Shown: one piece after another, positions 57,160 through 64,000 of the stretch
How the letters are laid out: each line of letters opens with the position of its first letter
How positions within the stretch are numbered: the first letter of the stretch is position 1
Assembly: GCA_018660505.1 (NCBI GenBank)
Contig: JABJKE010000029.1
Location: 1 to 64,000, forward strand
Direction: 5' to 3'
DNA from: Rhodobiaceae bacterium
GTDB taxonomy: Bacteria > Pseudomonadota > Alphaproteobacteria > RS24
DNA length: 64,000 bases
Notes under the pieces: generated by a model
Database searches by the model: none
What the model saw: only the letters and a program-made list of their open reading frames with translations
Told to the model about the DNA's origin: nothing
Translations under genes and position numbers: made by a program

Positions 57160-60100
57160 TTAAAACTGCCAGGTCAGCGACGCAGCCCCCATGGTTTTGT
57201 CGAAATCATTGTCGCTCGACACGCCGCGCAACGAGAGACTGAAAACCAGCCCCGCATCCAAGTTTATTTCCCCGCCTAAAGCCAGCGTCGTATCTTTTGC
57301 CGCTTCGGCGGCATCCACCACGGCGTAAGCTGTCTCCCCCACGGTATAATTTGTCGTCGTCCCCTCCAGCAGATCGGCCACCGAATAGCTGAGCTCTGAA
57401 TAAAGCCGCCAAGGCAAACGAGAAAATGCGTTGCGCCCCTCGAAATTAAACCGCAGGCGCGCAAATTGGCCCAAAGACTGAATATCGCGCTTGCTCGTGG
57501 TCAGATAGGTGCTTTCGGCAAACCGGTCTTGCTGCTCGCTATGCAGGCTGCCACCCAGCGCCATCTCAAGGTTCATCCGATAGGGTTTGCGCCGCGATAA
57601 TTTGCGCTTGGCACCCGATAGGAAAACATCGGCCAAGAGCTCATAAACAATATCCAGATGCGTCGCGTCATAGGACGAGCGCACATCGAAAAACCCGCGC
57701 GTGTTGGTGTTCGAATAAATCCGCCGGGTCGTCGCATTATCCGACAGCCCGCCCATAACCATCAACGAGGCCGAAAAAGGGCCAATGGGTAAAATGTCCG
57801 TGAACCCCAAACCGACGCCCGTGTAGGTCGTGTCGAAACCATAGAGGTCTTTATTCAATTCATACTCACTTGTGCTTTGCATGAAAATTAACTCGGCATC
57901 GAACCAGCCGAAAATATTTTGCTGCACGCTCTGCGCCAAGCCCGAACGGTCGCCCTCCATCAGAAAACTACGCGCGCGATTGCCATCGTCTTCTAGCGAG
58001 CTGGCAAAGCCGACGCTTTTCAGCTTCTGCGTGCGGCCAAGCTCTGACATTTGGCGCCAAACATTGCGTTGCTGGTCTCCATGTTCGTGATGTATCAGCA
58101 AAGCCGAGGCATAATTGCTAGTGCCAGCCGAGAAACCAGAGGCGCGTTCGGTTTCATCGGTGCCGATAAAGAAACGGAAATGAGCGGGCTCGAAATCATA
58201 ATAATAACTGGCATTATCGGCAGCGGCCAAAATCACTCGGTGCTTTTGCCCATCGGTCCATGTGTTGGTGCCATCGAGGGCCGAGATATCGCCCAGCAAA
58301 CGAGCCCCCTCGTTGAGCGTAATCTGACTTGCGGTTCCTTCCAGCGCCAAAGCAATCGGATTTGCGCCAGCCGCTTGCACTTTGCCACCGATGGTAATGG
58401 TCGAGCCCGTGCCGACCCGCATCGCCGTGGCGCCAGCACTGGTAACACTGCCCGTCGACACCAAAGTGACCGGCAGGCCGGTAAAATCGACCGCCAGCCC
58501 GGTGCCGCTGGTGCTTATGGTGCCGCTATTGGTCAGCTGGTACGTGGGTGTGGCGACGGGCGCGCCTTGGGTCACCCGAAACGCCGTGCCGCCAGAGGAA
58601 ATAGTGCCACTATTGGTGAAGACATGGGCGCCCTCAATCGCGCCTTGAAGAAACACCGCCTCGGAGCCAGTGGCGGAAATCGTGCCGCTATTGGTAAATT
58701 GAATATTATCGCCGCCCGTCAGATGCACCGCGTGTTCGCCGCCAGATGAGATAGCGCCCGAATTGGTAAAATTCACATTGCCGCCAAAGCCGCCCATCTC
58801 CACCGCATTGGCCCCGAAAGAGGCAATGGAGCCGCTATTGGTAAAGCTCATACCAGCCTCGGCCGCCACCGTGCCAATAATGGCATTGGTGCCGCTCGAG
58901 GAAATCGTGCCCGAATTGGTGATTTGCACCGTGTTTTGAAAGCTTGAAAAATCCAACACATGATTTGCCGTGCTGGCACTGCCCGAGATCGTGCCCGCAT
59001 TGGTAAAGACAATCGTCGGCGTGGTAGCCGTATTGCCAAATACCACCACATCATCGGTGGCCGAAATCGTGGCGCCGGCAGCATTGGTAAAGCGCAAGGT
59101 GCTGGCTCCTTCTAGCTGCACGGCGCGGGTGCCCGTGGCCGTGAGCGCGCCGCCCGCCAGATTGTCAAAATTGACGATATTGCCATTGATGCCCAAAAGC
59201 CGCACGGCGTCATTGCTTACCTGCGTGGCATGGCCCGCCGATAGGGTGCCGCTATTGTCAAAATCCACCGTGCCATTGAGACCTTGCAAATAAACCGTGC
59301 TGCCGTCTTCGGCCGAAATCGTGCCGCTATTGTTCAGCGTTAAACTGACGCCGCTTGCGTTCACCGTGCCAGTTATCGCGCCAGCTCCCTCGGTCGACAA
59401 AGTGCCGCTATTGGTCAAGCTCAGTGTGGTCGTCACATCGGTGACGTCCAATAAATGCGCAGCGCTATCGTCGGTGGCGGAAATTGTGCCTTGGTTGTTA
59501 AAGGTCAAGCTTGGGGCTTGCGAGGTCGCGTCGATAACCACAACCCGGTCTTCGGCCTCAAGGCTGGCCGTGCCCAAATTGTTAAACGTCAAGCTCGAGG
59601 CGCCCTCAATGGACACGCCATATTGGTTGCTCGCGCTAATGGCGCCCGCCCCTTGGTTGGTGAAGGTGACACTATTATTGCCAATGTCCTCGAGGCGCAC
59701 GGCATAGTCGCTCTCGGTGGTGGCATCGCCCGCGCGAATAATGCCGCTATTGGTCAGGCTAACGGTCGAACCGATATTGGTTAGGTAAATCGCATTGCCG
59801 CCAAGGCTGCTGATGGTGCCGCTTGCGGCATTGGTTATCGACACGGCGACGGCGGCAGCATCCAACGCGCCACGCAGCGCCCCTGCATTCGCACCGACAC
59901 TGCTGGCGCCCGCCAAAATAGAGCCCGCATTGCTAACCGTCAGACTGGTTAAAACGCCCGTCACATCAACCGCCTTATCGCGCCCGGCCGATACAACCGC
60001 GCCCGCATTTTGGGTCAGGGTGACGCTGCGCGAGCCCGTGAAATCGAGCGCCTTATCGCGCCCCGCCGAGAGCGTGCCGCTATTGGTCACGCTCACCGTA

Positions 60101-62070
60101 TCGGTTGCGCTATTGAAAGCGCGCAAGCCCACGGCTCGGTCAGAGTTTGTGGTAACTCGACCCGTCGCCGCATTGGTTACGGCCACAGCGGCGCTGGCGC
60201 TGCCACCGCGCGAGGCATCCACCACGAAGTTTAAACTGTCATCGCTCTCGGCATCGGCTTGCGCATGTGTGGCTTCTATTGTGCCGCTATTGGTAACCGT
60301 CACGCTGCCTGCCACATTTGTGAAATCCACCGTGCGATTATAGGCGCGCACCGTGCCTTCATTGGTCAGGCTGACACTGCCCGAGGCCGACGCGGCACTG
60401 AGCGCGTGGAACGAGCCCGCCGATAGGCTCGACGACGTGCCACTATTGGTTATGGTGACCGTGCCGGCGCGTTCAAAGTCGACCGTGCGGCTTACCCCGG
60501 CGGAAATCGTGCCCGCATTGGTTAAACTGGCGGTGGCGGCAGAGGTGGCGATCAGCGCATGGCTGGCGGTCACGGCAATCGAGCTGCCTGATTTATTGTT
60601 AACGGTAACACTCATGGCGTCGGAGGCGCCCGTATCCGAAAACACCAAGGCGCTATCGCTGGTCGAAATCACCGAGCTAGACGTGCCATTGCCATTGTTC
60701 AAGACGATATCGCCCGAGACATTTTGCAGCGAGATAACCCGACTGCTGACACTCGACATTGTGCCATTATTGTTAATGGTAAAACTACCCGAGCTGCCAT
60801 TGCCAGCAATCGCATTTCTGGTCGAGGCCGTGAAACTACCGCTATTGGTCAGCGTCAGGTAGCCGGTATAATTGGTGACATCCATTGTATCGCTGGATGA
60901 CGCCGACACGGCGCCCGCGTTGACGATTTCAATATTAGCTGAATTGGACAGCACAATCGCTGATTGCGTGGGCGAGGAGACGACGCCCGTCGACGTATTG
61001 GTAAAGGTAAATTGCCCCACGCGGTCGGCGGTCAAGACACCCAGCGTGCCAGAGTTGCTGACCGATGTATTGACATCATCATCGCTGGTATTGGGCAGGC
61101 CATCGGCATTGACCGGATCGCTTTGCGCGTTCAATAAAATACTATCGATCGACCCACCGGTGGCATTGGTGATGGTGAGATTATTGGTGTCTGTGCCATC
61201 AATATGGGCAATCTGGCCGCCCGCGCTGTTTAAAATCGCCAGCACCACATCGACGTTGGTGCCATCCACGCCACTGCCCGCTTCGGTCGAGCCAATGGTG
61301 CCTGTATTGGTCAACTGCACGTTCGAGGTATTCGATAAATCAACATTCTCGACCGAGCCAGCATTGGACAACACCACTTCTGCGGCCGCCACTGCGCCAT
61401 CTTGAAACAGAAGGTCGCCATAAATCTCACTGCCCGTGCCAATGCTCATCGTGATGCCGCTGTTGGTGCCGCCATCATCGAAGCTAATATCGCCGCCCAC
61501 ATCGGCGGTGAAGTCGAGGACTAAATCACCTTCAAAAGAAAACCCAGCCATATCGCGCGAGGCGGCATCAATGCTGGTGCCCGCCACAATCGATTGGGCG
61601 GTGGCATGGGTGTCGGTCGTGTCATCTGCCGCATCGGTATCGGTGCGCGTGGCGCCAATAGCGCAGCGATTGTCGATGTTGAAACTGAGGTTTTGTCCGC
61701 CCGCAACCACAAAGGCGCCATTGCTTGCGCCATCGGCATCGGCGGCCGTGCCATCAAATGGCGAAGCAAGCAAAGCGCTCGGCGTGCCAGACAGCGTCAA
61801 AGTGGTTTCGTTCAAAGCGCCGTTTAATTGCACGGAGCGCGTGTAACTATATAAATCCACGCTGGCAAAATTAGCCCCAAAGCTGCTCGGTAGCGCTTTG
61901 CTGGTCAGCGGCAATTCAGCAAAATCAATGACGCCATTGGTGTTGGCATCGTCGACGCAATAGCCGATAGAAAATTCGGTTGAGACCTGCGCGTAGCTCA
62001 TCTTTGGCCCGGCACTCAAAAGGACTGCAAATGTCACCAAAGGGACAAAAACGCGCGTACTTAGTCTCAC
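57160..62070 (-). CDS. Large repeat-rich autotransporter-like outer membrane protein
   Basis: 1636 residues with a GTG start after GGTTGAGG. A signal peptide (1-27) precedes a mature N-terminus that carries an EF-hand-like calcium loop at residues 41-52 (DANTNGVIDFAE). Residues ~240-1340 consist of some twenty or more degenerate repeats built on [TN]NSGTIS.., typical of a right-handed beta-helix passenger. The last ~290 residues are a beta-barrel with alternating aromatic strands, ending SLTWQF, so it should export its own passenger (type V). The stem likely mediates adhesion or surface interaction; the ligand is unknown. Ser/Thr/Asn/Gly/Ala content is high. It splits the conserved tRNA-Asp/nuoA neighbourhood, suggesting insertion. 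Confidence 0.85.
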   Translation of the reverse strand: MRLSTRVFVPLVTFAVLLSAGPKMSYAQVSTEFSIGYCVDDANTNGVIDFAELPLTSKALPSSFGANFASVDLYSYTRSVQLNGALNETTLTLSGTPSALLASPFDGTAADADGASNGAFVVAGGQNLSFNIDNRCAIGATRTDTDAADDTTDTHATAQSIVAGTSIDAASRDMAGFSFEGDLVLDFTADVGGDISFDDGGTNSGITMSIGTGSEIYGDLLFQDGAVAAAEVVLSNAGSVENVDLSNTSNVQLTNTGTIGSTEAGSGVDGTNVDVVLAILNSAGGQIAHIDGTDTNNLTITNATGGSIDSILLNAQSDPVNADGLPNTSDDDVNTSVSNSGTLGVLTADRVGQFTFTNTSTGVVSSPTQSAIVLSNSANIEIVNAGAVSASSSDTMDVTNYTGYLTLTNSGSFTASTRNAIAGNGSSGSFTINNNGTMSSVSSRVISLQNVSGDIVLNNGNGTSSSVISTSDSALVFSDTGASDAMSVTVNNKSGSSIAVTASHALIATSAATASLTNAGTISAGVSRTVDFERAGTVTITNSGTSSSLSAGSFHALSAASASGSVSLTNEGTVRAYNRTVDFTNVAGSVTVTNSGTIEATHAQADAESDDSLNFVVDASRGGSASAAVAVTNAATGRVTTNSDRAVGLRAFNSATDTVSVTNSGTLSAGRDKALDFTGSRSVTLTQNAGAVVSAGRDKAVDVTGVLTSLTVSNAGSILAGASSVGANAGALRGALDAAAVAVSITNAASGTISSLGGNAIYLTNIGSTVSLTNSGIIRAGDATTESDYAVRLEDIGNNSVTFTNQGAGAISASNQYGVSIEGASSLTFNNLGTASLEAEDRVVVIDATSQAPSLTFNNQGTISATDDSAAHLLDVTDVTTTLSLTNSGTLSTEGAGAITGTVNASGVSLTLNNSGTISAEDGSTVYLQGLNGTVDFDNSGTLSAGHATQVSNDAVRLLGINGNIVNFDNLAGGALTATGTRAVQLEGASTLRFTNAAGATISATDDVVVFGNTATTPTIVFTNAGTISGSASTANHVLDFSSFQNTVQITNSGTISSSGTNAIIGTVAAEAGMSFTNSGSIASFGANAVEMGGFGGNVNFTNSGAISSGGEHAVHLTGGDNIQFTNSGTISATGSEAVFLQGAIEGAHVFTNSGTISSGGTAFRVTQGAPVATPTYQLTNSGTISTSGTGLAVDFTGLPVTLVSTGSVTSAGATAMRVGTGSTITIGGKVQAAGANPIALALEGTASQITLNEGARLLGDISALDGTNTWTDGQKHRVILAAADNASYYYDFEPAHFRFFIGTDETERASGFSAGTSNYASALLIHHEHGDQQRNVWRQMSELGRTQKLKSVGFASSLEDDGNRARSFLMEGDRSGLAQSVQQNIFGWFDAELIFMQSTSEYELNKDLYGFDTTYTGVGLGFTDILPIGPFSASLMVMGGLSDNATTRRIYSNTNTRGFFDVRSSYDATHLDIVYELLADVFLSGAKRKLSRRKPYRMNLEMALGGSLHSEQQDRFAESTYLTTSKRDIQSLGQFARLRFNFEGRNAFSRLPWRLYSELSYSVADLLEGTTTNYTVGETAYAVVDAAEAAKDTTLALGGEINLDAGLVFSLSLRGVSSDNDFDKTMGAASLTWQF

Positions 62071-62165
62071 AACAACCTCAACCCATTTAGGCTATGAAAC
62101 TAAGCTGATTCTAAGCAAGCCTGCTTTCGCAGGGGCCCAGGTATTTTATTTAATTGTGATAAAAA

Positions 62166-62242
<77 letters not shown>

Positions 62243-62355
62243 TAAGGTGTGACAATCCTTACGGCGCGTCTCAAACCCTGTCAAGCCTCTAGCACGCTAG
62301 AAAACCGCTAATGTTTGCCTCGCCTAAGGGAACCAAACTGGCTGCCTCAAGGAAA

Positions 62356-62431
62356 TGGTGGGCGGTGACGGGATCGAACCGCCGACCCTCTCGGTGTAAA
62401 CGAGATGCTCTCCCAGCTGAGCTAACCGCCC
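62356..62431 (-). tRNA. tRNA-Val (anticodon TAC)
   Basis: 76 nt including an encoded CCA. Acceptor GGGCGGT pairs perfectly with ACCGCCC, discriminator A73. D-arm TAGCTCAGCTGG, anticodon loop TTTACAC closed by TCTCG/CGAGA, T-arm GGTTCGATCC. It is followed by tRNA-Asp on the same strand after 113 bp. Confidence 0.97.
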
Positions 62432-62469
62432 CACGGTTGAAGGCTTTAACGCATAGTTCGCAAGAATGC

Positions 62470-62510
62470 AAAAAAAAACATCGGCTGCCCTAAAAAAAGA
62501 ACAGCCGATG
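62470..62510 (-). terminator. Terminator of hup
   Basis: On the minus strand CATCGGCTG and CAGCCGATG (62502-62510 and 62479-62487) form a perfect 9-bp stem with a 14-nt loop, followed by nine T residues (62470-62478). It lies 23 bp after the hup stop. Confidence 0.85.
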
Positions 62511-62532
62511 CTTGATAGGTAAAAAAGAAAGC

Positions 62533-62805
62533 CTAGTTAACGGCGTCTTTTAGCGCTTTACCAGCTTTGAATTTAGGCTGGTTCGAAGCTTTAATTTGAA
62601 TCGCTTCGCCCGTACGTGGGTTGCGGCCGGTTGTTGCTTTGCGGTGCGATACCGAGAACGTACCAAAACCAACGAGACGAACTTCGCCGCCGTTGCCCAG
62701 GGCACCCGCGATATTGTCCAGCACGCTATCTACGGCTTTGGTTGCATCTACTTTCGACAGACCACTGTCGTCAGCGACTTGGCTAATCAGGTCATTCTTA
62801 TTCAT
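62533..62805 (-). CDS. hup: DNA-binding protein HU
   Basis: Nucleoid protein that bends DNA. 90 residues, standard length. NKNDLISQVADDSGLSKVDA forms the helical dimer base, GFGTFSVSHRKATTGRNPRTG the beta-arm entry with the conserved RNPRTG tip, and FKAGKALKDAVN the C-terminal helix. It follows lon on the same strand, the typical order, and has its own promoter and terminator. Confidence 0.97.
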   Translation of the reverse strand: MNKNDLISQVADDSGLSKVDATKAVDSVLDNIAGALGNGGEVRLVGFGTFSVSHRKATTGRNPRTGEAIQIKASNQPKFKAGKALKDAVN

Positions 62806-62847
62806 GGCTAAATCTCCAAAAAAGTTGTTTAAAACATCTACAACCTA

Positions 62848-62877
62848 AGCCTATGCGCCGATTCCAGTATGCGTCAA
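62848..62877 (-). promoter_or_regulatory. Putative hup promoter
   Basis: Minus strand: TTGACG (62872-62877), 18-bp spacer, TAGGCT (62848-62853), in the 112-bp lon-hup gap. A TTTTGGAGATTTAGCC ribosome site precedes the hup ATG. Confidence 0.5.
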
Positions 62878-62917
62878 AGAAAAATACGCAGTTTTTTGCC
62901 CGTTTCGAACAAATCGA

Positions 62918-64000
62918 TCAATGCGTTTGCGAGACACTTCTGGCATTTTCCGCCGCCAATTTTTGACTGGCGTAATAAGCTTCCTCATCCCACTCGATAG
63001 CCGTCGGTGCTTTTTGCAGCGCGTGGTGCAAAACCTCATCCATATTTTCGACCGGAATAATCTCAAGCCCCTCTTTAATATTATCTGGAACTTCCGCGAT
63101 ATCCTTCTCATTTTCCTTTGGAATCAATACTTTAGTGATGCCGCCGCGCAGGGCTGCCAGAAGTTTTTCTTTCAAGCCACCAATGGGCAACACGCGCCCG
63201 CGCAGCGTTACCTCGCCGGTCATGGCAATTTCTTTGCGCACCGGAATGCCCGTCATCACCGACACAATGGCCGTGGCCATCGCCGTGCCAGCCGAAGGGC
63301 CGTCCTTTGGTGTGGCCCCTTCGGGCACATGCACGTGGATATCTTTTCTTTCGAATAAAGGCGGCTCAATGCCAAAAACAGTGGCTCTGGAGCGCACATA
63401 GGACGAAGCAGCGTTGATTGATTCTTTCATCACATCGCCCAATTTACCCGTCGTCGTCATGCGACCTTTTCCAGGCAGCATCACGCCTTCGATGGTCAAC
63501 AGCTCGCCGCCAACTTCCGTCCACGCCAATCCCGTGACGACCCCGACTTGGTCTTCCGTCTCGGCCAAGCCAAAACGGAACCGTTCGACGCCCGCGAAAT
63601 CAGACAGATTAGCGGCATCAATCCCCACGCTTTCGGCCTCGCCTTTGACGATTTTGGTAATCGCTTTGCGGGCCAGTGTCGCCAGCTCGCGTTTCAAGCC
63701 CCGCACGCCAGCTTCGCGCGTATAGGTCTGGACGATTTTGCGAATGGCGCTTTCTTCCAAATCAAACTCACCGACACGCAGCCCGTGCTCTTCGATGACT
63801 TGCGGCAGCAAATGCGCTTTGGCAATTTCCACTTTCTCATCTTCTGTGTAACCGGCGATACGGATAATCTCCATCCGGTCCAACAAAGGCCCTGGAATGT
63901 TCAGCGAGTTCGCCGTGGTGACAAACATCACATTGGAGAGGTCATAATCGACCTCCATGTAGTGGTCGCCAAAAGTGCTATTTTGTTCCGGATCCAAAAC
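62918..64000 (-). CDS. lon: ATP-dependent protease Lon, C-terminal part (cut by window edge)
   Basis: Cytoplasmic AAA+ protease that degrades misfolded and regulatory proteins. The window holds the last ~360 residues; the N-terminal substrate-binding region and Walker A lie beyond base 64000. The frame is open to the edge, and LDPEQNSTFGDHYMEVDYDLSNVMF is the usual continuation after Walker B. The AAA+ small domain follows. The protease domain has the catalytic Ser in PKDGPSAGTAM and the Lys in GGLKEKLLAALRGG. The C-terminus is normal. Confidence 0.96.
   Translation of the reverse strand, partial: VLDPEQNSTFGDHYMEVDYDLSNVMFVTTANSLNIPGPLLDRMEIIRIAGYTEDEKVEIAKAHLLPQVIEEHGLRVGEFDLEESAIRKIVQTYTREAGVRGLKRELATLARKAITKIVKGEAESVGIDAANLSDFAGVERFRFGLAETEDQVGVVTGLAWTEVGGELLTIEGVMLPGKGRMTTTGKLGDVMKESINAASSYVRSRATVFGIEPPLFERKDIHVHVPEGATPKDGPSAGTAMATAIVSVMTGIPVRKEIAMTGEVTLRGRVLPIGGLKEKLLAALRGGITKVLIPKENEKDIAEVPDNIKEGLEIIPVENMDEVLHHALQKAPTAIEWDEEAYYASQKLAAENARSVSQTH

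Noticed and set aside
58051-61846. Several long plus-strand frames opposite the autotransporter gene (for example 60353-60862, 60872-61405)
   Set aside because: They lack ribosome sites and family motifs. They are the expected antisense shadow of a repeat-rich Ser/Thr/Asn-coding gene; their products are monotonous Val/Leu/Pro sequences.

Overview
The window is chromosomal DNA of an alphaproteobacterium. The evidence is the gene order: tpiA / secG-pyrG-kdsA, ppiD-trpEGDC-lexA, comEC, gltX-gltA, lpxB-lpxI-lpxA-lpxD-ompH-bamA-rseP-dxr-cdsA-uppS-frr-pyrH-tsf-rpsB-dnaE, lolD-lolC-proS-DUF1467-rnj-birA-nuoN..A, then tRNA-Asp, tRNA-Val, hup and lon. DUF1467 next to rnj, a short ProS and a direct-repeat LexA box (GTTC-N7-GTTC) support this. 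KdsA, the Lpx enzymes and BamA show an LPS-bearing outer membrane, and the 14-subunit complex I shows a respiratory lifestyle. I cannot name the genus.

Region 1-1187 is accessory: a terminator of an off-window gene, an inverted-repeat (MITE-like) element, a small HTH-like gene and an unrecognised one-TM protein. 1188-4150 holds kdsA, pyrG and secG. 4244-5900 is a second accessory patch: an inverted paralogue of the small HTH-like gene, a 450-bp gap with hairpins, and a DUF4145/DUF2158 pair. 5901-13523 carries tpiA, the periplasmic foldase ppiD, the tryptophan genes trpE-G-D-C and the SOS repressor lexA. 13536-18504 carries comEC, gltX and gltA. From 18507 to 57001 essentially every protein gene is on the minus strand. 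These cover lipid A synthesis, outer-membrane assembly, isoprenoid and phospholipid precursors, translation (frr, tsf, rpsB), replication (dnaE), lipoprotein export (lol), proS, RNase J, biotin ligase and complex I. 57160-62070 is a 1636-residue repeat-rich autotransporter-like gene inserted between nuoA and a tRNA-Asp gene. The window ends in tRNA-Val, hup and the C-terminal part of lon.

The most notable find is a 34-codon gene at 36380-36484, between dnaE and lolD. It encodes a one-helix membrane peptide. Its promoter has a perfect TTGACA -35 box and a perfect GTTC-N7-GTTC LexA operator lying between -35 and -10. It is therefore very likely an SOS-induced small membrane protein, in the style of the Caulobacter division inhibitor SidA. 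lexA in this window carries a one-mismatch version of the same operator just downstream of its own promoter.

Other points are a probable plus-strand small RNA in the proS/DUF1467 gap, a structured rpsB leader, the absence of fabZ from the lpxD-lpxA junction, the absence of the moa/moe genes usually found between trpC and lexA, and a lexA terminator buried in the 3' end of comEC. No CRISPR array, recognisable transposase or frameshifted gene was seen.
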